In this document: positions 56,347 through 64,000 of the stretch, in pieces
Layout: each line of letters starts with the position of its first letter
Numbering within the stretch: the first letter of the stretch is position 1
Source: Methanoregula sp.
Lineage (GTDB): Archaea > Halobacteriota > Methanomicrobia > Methanomicrobiales > Methanospirillaceae
Reading direction: 5' to 3'
Length of the DNA stretch: 64,000 nt
Assembly (NCBI RefSeq): GCF_028712425.1
Contig: NZ_JAQTQD010000002.1
Span: forward strand, 1 to 64,000
Position numbers and translations under genes: made by a program
Notes under the pieces: model-generated
What the model was told of the DNA's origin: nothing
What the model saw: the letters and a program-made list of their open reading frames with translations, nothing else
Database searches by the model: none

Positions 56347-56531
56347 GATCCGCCGGCAGCCGGTGGGATGCATTTACATCCATTGCACCCGTGATGCTAA
56401 TAAACGTGAGGCAGGATATGGCAGGACTCACGGGCACAGGCTCCGCGATGCGGAGTTTTTGCGACGGGAGAGCGCGCTATCTTGCATAAAACCGGTATCT
56501 TTATGGTTTTTCCGGTCTTCTTTAAGAACGT

Positions 56532-57236
56532 ATGAACCACTCACCGGTTTTTTTCCGATCTATTCTCATCACCCTGCTTCTCCTCCTTGTTGTCATGCCG
56601 GTATCGGCATGGACATTCGCCGGCTGGACCGGCCCGTCATCCGGCGCCGAGCTCCAGCCCGGCAGCCAGGTGAATGCCGGATATTCCCTGAGTTTCAGCT
56701 CGTTTGACACCGGAACAACCTTCGACTCCGATAATTCCCTTGTGATGTATACGGATCTCCTTGAGCCGCACTGGGTTGTAGTCAAGACCGAGGAGATGAA
56801 CGACGAGCCGATGACCACGCAGCTGGCAGACCGGCAGTCTGCCCAGGTACGACTTGACGGGTGGGCCCTGAGTTTTTCCCGGAAACAGTTCACCGTCGAT
56901 GTTTCCCTGACCGGCACGGTTCCTGACACTGGCGTGACGGGGGAGATTGCCGTGCTCCGGCTGCAGGAACTTGATCCTGCGGCAAAGACTGTATACGGGA
57001 AACTGGTGAAGAAGACTGCCATGGTTATTGTCCCTACCCCAGTGCCGACCGAGATACCCACAACGGTGCCCGAAGAGATTGTCCTGGTGATCACCCCCGT
57101 GCCAACAGAGACTCCCGTCACAACCGCATTGCCGGCGAAAAAACAGACCTATGCACCCGGGCCGGACCCCCTGCTCATATGCACCATGCTGGCCGGTGGG
57201 ATCGTTATTGCTGGTCTCTTCCATTACCGGCACTAA
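56532..57236 (+). CDS. secreted, membrane-anchored protein of unknown function
   Basis: A 234-residue exported protein: signal sequence in the first 26 residues (ILITLLLLLVVMPVSAW), a beta-rich domain of about 125 residues with SSFDTGTTFDSDNSLVMYTD, a Pro/Thr-rich stalk (PTPVPTEIPTTVPEEI, PVPTETPVTTALPA) and a C-terminal membrane helix before FHYRH. This sort of stalked surface protein is common in methanogens. The TATA-like TATCTTTATGG is about 35 bases before the ATG, suggesting a leaderless transcript. Confidence 0.85.
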   Translation: MNHSPVFFRSILITLLLLLVVMPVSAWTFAGWTGPSSGAELQPGSQVNAGYSLSFSSFDTGTTFDSDNSLVMYTDLLEPHWVVVKTEEMNDEPMTTQLADRQSAQVRLDGWALSFSRKQFTVDVSLTGTVPDTGVTGEIAVLRLQELDPAAKTVYGKLVKKTAMVIVPTPVPTEIPTTVPEEIVLVITPVPTETPVTTALPAKKQTYAPGPDPLLICTMLAGGIVIAGLFHYRH

Positions 57237-57380
57237 TCACTATATGAACTCTTCCCTGTCCCAAGAATGGAAATCCGTCTCCCTTTTCTATTATTTTTTG
57301 CATGAATGTGCCTTGTATTCACCAGTGAAAAGAATTGAGACCTCCTTTTTGCGTGAAATTTCGATCTGTGTGAGAAAACC

Positions 57381-57450
57381 GAATATTTTGACAAATATTC
57401 GCGATAAAATCAAGAATATTCGTTTTTCGAATAAAACATATGTTTATATA
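57381..57450 (+). promoter_or_regulatory. promoter with GAATATTC operator repeats and no clear gene
   Basis: TTTATATA at 57443-57450 is the best TATA box in the region. Just upstream lie GAATATT-6-AATATTC (57381-57400), GAATATTCG (57414-57422) and CGAAT (57428-57432), a set of related inverted elements typical of a regulated archaeal promoter. The expected transcription start, about 57475, is a few bases before an ATG at 57481 whose frame closes after 16 codons. Confidence 0.55.
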
Positions 57451-57889
57451 GTTAATAGTAACAATAATAGTTATCAGGGCATGAGGCCGTGGAGGGTCCG
57501 GGGCCTGCATGGTACTCAAACCAGCACATGACCTGAGTGAAAAGAGATCCCTTCGTTTCATTCGGAACCGTTCCTGGAAGCATGATCAGCATTTCACCAC
57601 CCGAGAAACCATTGGTGAAATATGCCCAGGAACCTGTTTTCAAACACGATTTGATGCACTGTCGCGGCACCGCGATATGGTTTTGTTCCGGAAAACTGCC
57701 GGTGACAAGCCGGTTAATTCTGCACGGGCACCGATGTGAGCCATGGCGTTGTTCCATGCTCTCCTGCCGGCACGTGTTCTCCTGCTCGCCCTTGCCCGGG
57801 ATAGTGGACTCCCTGTGATTGTTCGGGATATCCGCGAATGTCCCCCGGCAACCGGACCCCGTTGCAGGTACCTGGTGCCACACCCGGGT
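57451..57889 (+). other. region downstream of the orphan promoter, no supported protein
   Basis: Only weak frames exist: 16 codons from 57481, and 76 codons from 57509 (KPAHDLSEKRSLRFIRNRSW and so on) with no recognisable family and poor start context. An inverted repeat TCGCG-4-CGCGA occurs near 57665. It could encode a small regulatory RNA, a very small peptide, or nothing. Confidence 0.35.
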
Positions 57890-58945
57890 TCAATCGTCTT
57901 TCTTTCGCGTATGCTCTTCAAACAGGTGCCCGACACCCAGAAAATCATTGATCCAGCGCAGGTCGTCGGACAACTGGATCACCAGCAGGCAGATGAGGGT
58001 GCACGGGATGGCAAAGAGCATCCCGACAATCCCCAGCAGCCAGCCCCAGAAGATCACGGAAAGGATCACGATGAGTGCCGGGATCTCGTATTTTCTTGAG
58101 GTGAGATAGGAAAAGATCGGGTTTTCCACGATCAGGTTGAGGATGCAGACCACTACAATTACCGTGATTGCCCCGGGAATGCCGAACTGGAGCCACGCAA
58201 AGAAGATGGCGGGGACTGCTGCTATGATCAGGCCGAAGTAGGGGATATACCCAAGGAGGAACGTGAGGAGTCCCCAGAGGAGCGCACCATGGATTCCCAT
58301 GACTGTCAAAAACCCCCCAAAGAGGATCCCGTGAATGAAGTTCGTCTCGGTTCGGACAACGATGAAATCGATGATGTACCCGGACATCTTCCCGAACTGC
58401 CTGACGGTCTGCGAGTCCTTTCCATACCGTGCCTCGAAGCGTTCCGTGAGCCTCGGGGCTTCAAGGAGCATAAAAAACGAGGTCACTGCAACAAAGAAGA
58501 GGAACATGAGGCCCTCGGCTATCGTTGTCGCCCCGGCGACACCCATCGAGAAGAACTCCTTGAGATCGAGGGACCTGATACTGTCGGTCTCAATCGAGAT
58601 GCCAAAACTGGAGAGGATCGTCATGAGCTCGTCAAGCCGCAGGGCGAGTTCCTGCTGGAACTGCGGCATATCATTCAGCAGCAACTGGAACGAGAATACT
58701 GCAATATATCCGATGGCCGCGATGACCAGGACTGCAGCAAGGGTGATGAGTGCTATTGCCAGAGTGTCCGGGAGCCTCTTGTTTTTCAGCCAGACAAGCG
58801 CCGGTATGGTAAGAAGCGTGATGATGAGGGACATCAGGATGAGCGAGATGATGTACGATGTCATCTTCACGGCGATGACGATGAAAAAGACAAGCGCAAT
58901 GGCAAGAAGCGTCTGTTCGAACCGTGGGGTTTCCGCAGGGACCAT
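57890..58945 (-). CDS. AI-2E transporter family (PerM/TqsA-like) membrane protein
   Basis: A 351-residue protein with about eight membrane segments and an extracytoplasmic loop of about 75 residues (QFQQELALRLDELMTILS). The conserved C-terminal stretch GFLTVMGIHGALLWGLLTFLLGYIPYFG and GIPGAITVIVVVCILN are typical of the family. Members export signals or transport Na+/H+; the name AI-2E does not prove a quorum-sensing role in archaea. The ATG at 58945 gives MVPAETPRF; the upstream extension lacks a ribosome binding site. Confidence 0.92.
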   Translation of the reverse strand: MVPAETPRFEQTLLAIALVFFIVIAVKMTSYIISLILMSLIITLLTIPALVWLKNKRLPDTLAIALITLAAVLVIAAIGYIAVFSFQLLLNDMPQFQQELALRLDELMTILSSFGISIETDSIRSLDLKEFFSMGVAGATTIAEGLMFLFFVAVTSFFMLLEAPRLTERFEARYGKDSQTVRQFGKMSGYIIDFIVVRTETNFIHGILFGGFLTVMGIHGALLWGLLTFLLGYIPYFGLIIAAVPAIFFAWLQFGIPGAITVIVVVCILNLIVENPIFSYLTSRKYEIPALIVILSVIFWGWLLGIVGMLFAIPCTLICLLVIQLSDDLRWINDFLGVGHLFEEHTRKKDD

Positions 58946-59433
58946 GAGACAGTCTTCTATCTGGCGGGAGATGATACAAAGCTTATTGTGAAAAATTCCC
59001 CCTCTCTGGTTTCCCGGGCTGGACCCCACCGTTATTATGATAATCCCGAACGCAGCAATAGGGGCTTTGAGTCAGGGTAAAAGACGATTGCAGGAGTAGC
59101 GCATATCGCGTATCAGGAAGGTTGTGGAAAAATGAGATATAATCCCCCGCCCAACACGGGGCAGGGAAAGGTACAGGTGGTGTCTGTCCCGAAGGGACAA
59201 TGCCTGGTGTTCTCGCTGCTTGTCTTCCTGGTGTTCTTTTTGCGATACTGCAATACCTGTGCGTTGTCGCACCGGTATATGTAAAATATGTTTTACATTT
59301 TGTTTTATATGCTTTCTGGACGGAAGCCGTATTACCAGGGAGCCCTGATCTCTTCCCCGGGAATCGTGACCCAAATGCCAGAACGATGACGCCCACACCG
59401 TTTCCCGGTCCGCTGGCAAAGAAAATGAGGTCG
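58946..59433. other. intergenic stretch without a supported gene
   Basis: No convincing coding frame was found on either strand. It contains a GC-rich part (58983-59215), the palindrome at 59279-59298 and a T-rich stretch, TTTTATATGC near 59303, which could be a promoter reading to the right without a gene. Frames crossing from 59200 into the minus-strand receiver gene are shadows of that gene. Confidence 0.5.
59279..59298 (+). repeat. AT-rich inverted repeat
   Basis: ATGTAAAA-TATG-TTTTACAT, perfect arms of eight bases. Similar AATGT-7-ACATT occurs at 50428-50444. It may be an operator linked to the TATA-like element after it. Confidence 0.4.
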
Positions 59434-60381
59434 TTATTGCCCGGATTGCTGGTACCCGATAGCTGCGCCGAGAAGGTTTGCCGTGATGCGGAGCGCTTCG
59501 ATCTCTTCAGGCGAATGGATCTTTTCGGTGAGATCGAAGAAGCCGATGAACCCAAAGAGATTATCATAAATGAATATCGGGATGATGACTCCGGCTCTCG
59601 CGCCAAGGAGGCTGAAGAGTTTCCGTTCCTCAGGAGGGAGCGTTGAAACAACCGCGGAGATCTGCTCACCCCTCCTCAGGAGACTTTCCCACCGCGACAG
59701 CCCCATGGTTGCAAAGGTGAACTGTTTCAGTTCCAGCTTGAAGAGGGATGAATGGTACTCCGGGCACCCCCATTCGTAGAGCATGCTGATGACGGGTGCC
59801 GGGCCCGAAGACCGGACCTGAAAGATCCCGATGGCACCAGCATCCAGTGCCAGGCCGATGGGTTCGAGAATGTCGCGGATGTCGGAGGCTGCGAAATCCG
59901 GTATTTTATCCGATGCCGGGGCTCCCTTGCGCGAGACGCGCAGGAGCCATTCCACGGCTGAGCTGACCGCAAAGAGGATAGCATCGCGTTTTTTGATCTC
60001 GTGTTCGATGCGGTGCTTGTACAGGGCCATCTCGATGACGGAGTGGAGTTCCCGCTCGTCGTAGGGTTTGACGACATAGCCGTATGGCTCAGTCACTTTC
60101 GCGCGCTCGAGCAGGACCTTGTCGGCATACGCGGTCAGGTAGATGACCGGGATACCATACAGCACGTGGATCTTTCCCGCGGTGTCAATCCCGTCCATCT
60201 CCCCGGCAAGGTGGATGTCCATCAGGACGAGGTCCGGGCGGTTCTGCGCGATCTTCTCAAGGGCGATTTCCCCGGACTTTGCCATGCCTGCCGCGGTATA
60301 CCCAAGGCCGATCAGGGTCTCCTTGATGTCGCTTGCAACGATTGCCTCATCTTCCACGATAAAAATAGCAGGTCCGCTCAC
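59434..60381 (-). CDS. receiver-GAF signalling protein
   Basis: A 315-residue protein: receiver at about 1-125 (IFIVEDEAIVASDIK, Asp in LVLMDIHLAG, Lys in VVKPYDERE) and a GAF-like domain at about 150-310 (SAVEWLLRVSRKGAP, AGAIGIFQVRSSG, GVIIPIFIYDNLFGFIGFFD). No output domain, so it is probably a phospho-relay partner. The start is GTG at 60381 inside the stop of the kinase gene (ATGA-type junction), preceded by GGGAGTG. It likely receives phosphate from the upstream HisKA_2 kinase. Confidence 0.9.
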   Translation of the reverse strand: MSGPAIFIVEDEAIVASDIKETLIGLGYTAAGMAKSGEIALEKIAQNRPDLVLMDIHLAGEMDGIDTAGKIHVLYGIPVIYLTAYADKVLLERAKVTEPYGYVVKPYDERELHSVIEMALYKHRIEHEIKKRDAILFAVSSAVEWLLRVSRKGAPASDKIPDFAASDIRDILEPIGLALDAGAIGIFQVRSSGPAPVISMLYEWGCPEYHSSLFKLELKQFTFATMGLSRWESLLRRGEQISAVVSTLPPEERKLFSLLGARAGVIIPIFIYDNLFGFIGFFDLTEKIHSPEEIEALRITANLLGAAIGYQQSGQ

Positions 60382-63300
60382 TCATGCACTCCCTGTTGTA
60401 GTCTTTCTGGGAAATAGGATAATAAATGTTGTTCCATCCCCCGTTGTCTGCTCGATCGTCCCCCCCAGCTGGTCGACAAGGCTGTTCACGAGGCGGAATC
60501 CAAGGGATGAGGTCCCCCGCCAGTCATACTCCGGGCTCATGCCTGCCCCGTCGTCAGCGATAACCAGTGAGATCAGGTCTCCTTCGAGGTGGCTGCTGAT
60601 CGTGATCGTCCCTGTCCGGTTGTTCGGGAAGGCATGCATGAGGGCATTGGAGATCAGTTCGTTGAGGATGAGCCCGAGCGGGATGGCAACTTCAATGTCC
60701 ATGAGGTTCTTTTCAATGTCTGTCCGGAGCGCTATCCTCCGGCGATCCACACTGTAGAATGCAAAGAGCTGGGTTACAAGGAAGCGTGTATAATCGTCGA
60801 TGTCGATGGAGGAGAGGCTCTTTGACTGGTACAGTCTTTCATGGACAAGGGACATGGCCTCCACCCGGTTCCTCATCTCGGAAAGGACCTGTTTCATTTC
60901 CGCGTCTTCTACATTCCGCATCTGGAGTTTTACGAGGCTGATGATGATCTGGAGATTGTTGTTCACGCGGTGGTGGATCTCGCGGAGAAGGAGCACTTTT
61001 TCGTCAAGTGAAGCACGAATAGTCTCCTCTGCCTGCCGGCGCTGCCGGATCTCCTCGTTGAGGGAATGGGTCCTTTCTTCGACAATGTTCTCAAGGTTGG
61101 CGTTCAGCTGCTCCAGTTCTTGTAATGCCTTCTTCCGGATAGTGATGTCCTGTCCCTGCGCGATGGTGGCAATAGCGGTCTTTCCATCTTCGTCATAGAT
61201 GGTGGCCGAGTTCCAGAGAACGGTCCGGACCTCACCCGATGTGGTGAGAATCGGGATCTCGGCAGTCTCCATCCTCACACCCGCAAGCGTTGACCTGATA
61301 AGGTCAATGGAGGAATGGCGTATCTCCTCAGGAAACAGGATCGAGAGATGTTTTCCCAGTACATCGCGCTCTGCCAGTCCGGTCAGGCGTTCGAAGGCAT
61401 GGTTGAACCGGGTAATCCGGAACTCCGGGTCCCAGACGATGATCGGGGCGTTGGCATAGTCAAAGAGACTGGAAAGGTATTTGTTGGTTTCCCGGAGAGC
61501 CTCTTCGGCAAGTTTCTGGTTGGTTATGTCGAGGACGATCCCCTCGTAGTGAGTGATACTCCCGGCCTCGTTCCTCCTGATATGGGTATAATCGGATATC
61601 CAGTGCACGTCGTGGTTCTTATCGAAGATCCGGTATTCCTGGATGAAGTCGTTGGTCTGGTGGTTGCTGTTGTGCGCGACCTCGCTCGCCACACGTTCAC
61701 GATCGTCAGGATAAATGATGGAAGAGAAAGCGATTCGGCCTGAGGTAAAGTCATCCGGGACATGTCCGAACTGTGAGATGTTCTCGCTCACGCCCTCGAC
61801 CGGCCACCCCTCTTCGGCTTTCCAGAGGAAGGAGATCGCCGGGCTGGTGTTGATGATACGGAGCTGCTCCTCCCTGACCTGGAGGAGCTCCTGGATACGG
61901 TCCTGGCTCGTTATTCGTTCAGTAATATCTTCGAAGACCGCAACGAAATAGTCCTTCTCCGGGCTGAACGCGGAGACTTTCAACCACCGACCGAGTGGCT
62001 TGAAATCGATCTCGAATGTTTCCGGAACGCCCGTCAGTGTAACACGCCCGTACATGTCGAAGATTTCAGGTGTGAGTTTCCGGATATCGGGTATCACTTC
62101 GAGCACCCGCTTTCCCTCAATACCGTAAAGCCCTGTCATCTGCCCGAACGCACGGTTAACGGAAAGATACACCCAGTCCGAAGGGTGGCCCTCCCCATCG
62201 TAGATCATGCGACAGTAGGCAAACCCTTCGAGCATGTTCTCGAAGAGCGTGCGGTACTTCAGTTCACTCTCCCGCAGCGCATTTTCGATCCGTTTCCTTT
62301 CCGTGATGTCAAAAAATGTGACCACGGCGCCAACAATCTCACCATTGGCGCGCTGGGGGTAGGACCAGTACTCGGCAGGGAACGAGGTCCCGTCGGCACG
62401 CCAGAGCACTTCATCATCGACATGCGTGCCCGCGCCTCTCCTGAATGCCTGGTAGATCCGGCATTCTTCAACCGGGAACGGGGAACCGTCCGCATGCTTC
62501 CCGTGGATCTGCCTGTGCATGTTCCTGCCGAGCAGTTCCTTCTCGTCAGAGTATCCGAGTATCCTGAGGCAGGCCGCATTGCAGAACGTACAGTTGCCGT
62601 TCATGTCGATCCCGTACACCCCCTCAGCTGCCGAGTTGAGTAAAAGGAGTATCTTCTCCTCGCTCTCCTTCAGGGCATCCTCGGCACGGGTGCGCTCCGT
62701 GATATCAACTCCCACAGCGATGAACCGGGCCTGTTCATCGCTTGCCGGGGGCAGCATCTTGGTATTCCAGAGAATGGTCTTTGTCGATCCGTCACGGCAG
62801 GAAATGGCGGTCCGGAAATTTTCCAGGTAATCATTTTTTTCAATGATGCCGGCAATCGTTCTGGTGATCTCCTTCCGGTATCCGTTGTCAGGATACAGGT
62901 GTTTCCAGATCGTGTTTTTGCCGATGACTTCGTTTGCAGGGTAACCGCTGATCTCTTCTGCTGCCCGGTTCCATTCGCGGATGATACCGTTCTTTTCCAT
63001 TACTATCAGCAGGACATTGGCATTCTGGACAATCCCCAGCTGGATATCCCCCGCCTTCTTCAGGCTGTCCCGTGACGCAGTGACAGCCTCGAAAAGGAAT
63101 GCGATAAGAGCTCCGACGGCCACGAACACGCAGGCGAGGATGAATGCTCCTGCGACTTCACTGGCACCGGCCCCGTAACCAATGACAAGGAGGCAAAAGA
63201 TCGCGCTCAGCAGGACTGTACCTACAATGCCTTTTTTCCGGTAGTGGTAGGCAAGGAGGGTGATGGGAATGTAGTACAGGTGCATGAAGATGATCGTGAT

Positions 63301-63414
63301 GCCGTTTGCCAGGCACCACGCGGTCAGGATGATGACGACAGCCGATGCTGCCAGCACCAGTGCCTGCCACCGCCGCTCGGTCATCCGGATTCCCTGCACC
63401 CGGGGAATTTTCAT
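60382..63414 (-). CDS. membrane-anchored multi-PAS HisKA_2 histidine kinase
   Basis: A 1010-residue sensor. The N-terminus has three to four membrane helices (ALVLAASAVVIILTAWCL, IIFMHLYYIPITLLAY, AFILACVFVAVGALIAF), then about five PAS/PAC domains (about 130-620, for example NAAEGVYGIDMNGNCTFCNA), a coiled coil, the HisKA_2 box LREIHHRVNNNLQIIISL, and an HATPase (NELISNALMHAFPN, ADDGAGMSP). It lies 12 bases downstream of the partial kinase gene and directly before the receiver-GAF gene, making a signalling operon. Confidence 0.94.
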   Translation of the reverse strand: MKIPRVQGIRMTERRWQALVLAASAVVIILTAWCLANGITIIFMHLYYIPITLLAYHYRKKGIVGTVLLSAIFCLLVIGYGAGASEVAGAFILACVFVAVGALIAFLFEAVTASRDSLKKAGDIQLGIVQNANVLLIVMEKNGIIREWNRAAEEISGYPANEVIGKNTIWKHLYPDNGYRKEITRTIAGIIEKNDYLENFRTAISCRDGSTKTILWNTKMLPPASDEQARFIAVGVDITERTRAEDALKESEEKILLLLNSAAEGVYGIDMNGNCTFCNAACLRILGYSDEKELLGRNMHRQIHGKHADGSPFPVEECRIYQAFRRGAGTHVDDEVLWRADGTSFPAEYWSYPQRANGEIVGAVVTFFDITERKRIENALRESELKYRTLFENMLEGFAYCRMIYDGEGHPSDWVYLSVNRAFGQMTGLYGIEGKRVLEVIPDIRKLTPEIFDMYGRVTLTGVPETFEIDFKPLGRWLKVSAFSPEKDYFVAVFEDITERITSQDRIQELLQVREEQLRIINTSPAISFLWKAEEGWPVEGVSENISQFGHVPDDFTSGRIAFSSIIYPDDRERVASEVAHNSNHQTNDFIQEYRIFDKNHDVHWISDYTHIRRNEAGSITHYEGIVLDITNQKLAEEALRETNKYLSSLFDYANAPIIVWDPEFRITRFNHAFERLTGLAERDVLGKHLSILFPEEIRHSSIDLIRSTLAGVRMETAEIPILTTSGEVRTVLWNSATIYDEDGKTAIATIAQGQDITIRKKALQELEQLNANLENIVEERTHSLNEEIRQRRQAEETIRASLDEKVLLLREIHHRVNNNLQIIISLVKLQMRNVEDAEMKQVLSEMRNRVEAMSLVHERLYQSKSLSSIDIDDYTRFLVTQLFAFYSVDRRRIALRTDIEKNLMDIEVAIPLGLILNELISNALMHAFPNNRTGTITISSHLEGDLISLVIADDGAGMSPEYDWRGTSSLGFRLVNSLVDQLGGTIEQTTGDGTTFIILFPRKTTTGSA

Positions 63415-63426
63415 GAACAGTATCCC

Positions 63427-64000
63427 TTATTTCTTCTCATGCAGTACCATCGTGAACTTCGTACCGGATGAGCGGTCGAGCTCGATCGTCCCAAAGAGCT
63501 GGTCAACAAGGTTTCCGACAAGCCGGAGGCCCAGGGACGGCGTGTTCTGCCAGTCGATATCCGAAGAGATGCCGATCCCGTTATCCTGGACAACGACTGT
63601 CAGGATCTCTCCTTCTTCTGTCATCCGGATAGTAAGCTCACCCTTCCTCCCGTCAGGGAACGCATACTTGATGGCGTTCCCCACTAGTTCGTTGAGGATG
63701 AGCCCGAGAGGAATTGCCGTATCGATGTTCAGGAGGATCTTCCCAATATCAATGTTGAGGGCAACCTTCTGCCGATCGACTTTGTAATGACCGAAGATCT
63801 GGGTGACGAGATATTGGGTATAATCCGCAATATCGATCGAGGAGAGGTCCTCTGTCTGGTAGAGTTTCTCGTGGACAATGGCCATTGCCCGGACACGGCT
63901 CTGCATATCGCTTAAAGCCTGCTTCATTCCCGGATCTTCAAGTGTCCGCAGCTGGAGCTTCGTTAAGCTGATGATGATCTGGAGGTTGTTGTTAACCCGG
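63427..64000 (-). CDS. HisKA_2 histidine kinase, C-terminal part only
   Basis: Continues past the right edge; only the last 190 residues are visible. They hold the end of the phosphoacceptor box (RVNNNLQIIISLTKLQL, His outside the window) and a complete HATPase: NELVGNAIKYAFPDG, QDNGIGISS and SLGLRLVGNLVDQLFGTIEL. It closely resembles the HATPase part of the kinase at 60382-63414, suggesting that the two arose by duplication. First gene of the minus-strand signalling operon seen here. Confidence 0.93.
   Translation of the reverse strand, partial: RVNNNLQIIISLTKLQLRTLEDPGMKQALSDMQSRVRAMAIVHEKLYQTEDLSSIDIADYTQYLVTQIFGHYKVDRQKVALNIDIGKILLNIDTAIPLGLILNELVGNAIKYAFPDGRKGELTIRMTEEGEILTVVVQDNGIGISSDIDWQNTPSLGLRLVGNLVDQLFGTIELDRSSGTKFTMVLHEKK

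Noticed and set aside
57452-57883. 143-codon minus-strand frame
   Set aside because: Composition rich in Cys, His and Tyr with no family, poor start, and it opposes the strong promoter at 57443.

Overview
The window reads as the chromosome of a methanogenic euryarchaeon, most likely of the order Methanomicrobiales (Methanoregula-like). Support comes from the gene set: bacterial-type DNA gyrase BA, Hef helicase-nuclease, archaeal-type glycyl-tRNA synthetase, UPF0147, the p27 autoantigen family, a geranylgeranyl-reductase family enzyme, a CbiMNOQ-type metal transporter, many PAS histidine kinases and a PEGA-domain surface protein. Signals also fit: TATA boxes of the TTTATATA kind, Shine-Dalgarno sequences of the GGAGGTGATC kind, and GTG/TTG starts. 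Assignment to a genus is inference. Most genes are GC-rich; three AT-richer patches (about 1.1-5.5 kb, 33.6-35 kb, 57.2-57.5 kb) stand out.

Layout. 1-0.7 kb: partial STAS protein. 0.86-5.0 kb: accessory cassette of a small membrane protein, a small beta-rich protein, a nuclease fused to a degenerate nitrilase domain, a Cys-rich protein and a TPR protein. 5.0-5.9 kb: decayed or non-coding sequence. 5.9-9.4 kb: YedK/HMCES DNA-protein crosslink enzyme and a three-gene unit with a divergent family-B DNA polymerase. 9.4-12 kb: two HdeD-family membrane proteins around another membrane protein. 12-16 kb: GGR-family reductase, a REC-PAS-histidine kinase, a small repeat protein. 16.1-18.8 kb: cobalt/nickel ECF-type transporter. 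19.3-23.9 kb: gyrBA. 24-25.2 kb: YjbQ and a QueG-like ferredoxin protein. 25.4-28.9 kb: two-gene REC/PAS signalling unit. 29-33.6 kb: small conserved archaeal proteins and an orphan CARF-wHTH regulator. 33.6-37.6 kb: palindromes and two copies of a hairpin-rich repeat bracketing an AT-rich membrane gene and hef. 37.6-46.8 kb: glyS, a cmi4-like HTH protein, UPF0173 hydrolase, a 41-residue zinc ribbon, STAS, PEGA, methyltransferases, GNAT and an acetate transporter. 47-51.3 kb: exported protein with a MacB-type ABC exporter, HTH/DUF2178 pair. 51.4-53.3 kb: a single polypeptide fusing N-carbamoylputrescine amidase to agmatine deiminase. 54-64 kb: Cache-HAMP-PP2C phosphatase, secreted protein, AI-2E family transporter and a run of PAS/HisKA_2 kinases with a REC-GAF partner, cut by the right edge.

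Themes. The Cache-HAMP-PP2C phosphatase and two STAS proteins suggest a partner-switching phosphorelay alongside conventional two-component signalling. The strongest candidates for something undescribed are the 1.1-5.0 kb cassette built round the nuclease-nitrilase fusion, and the paired structured repeat at 33.9 and 37.3 kb next to a CARF regulator that has no CRISPR-Cas genes in the window. No tRNA, rRNA, CRISPR array or complete insertion sequence was recognised.
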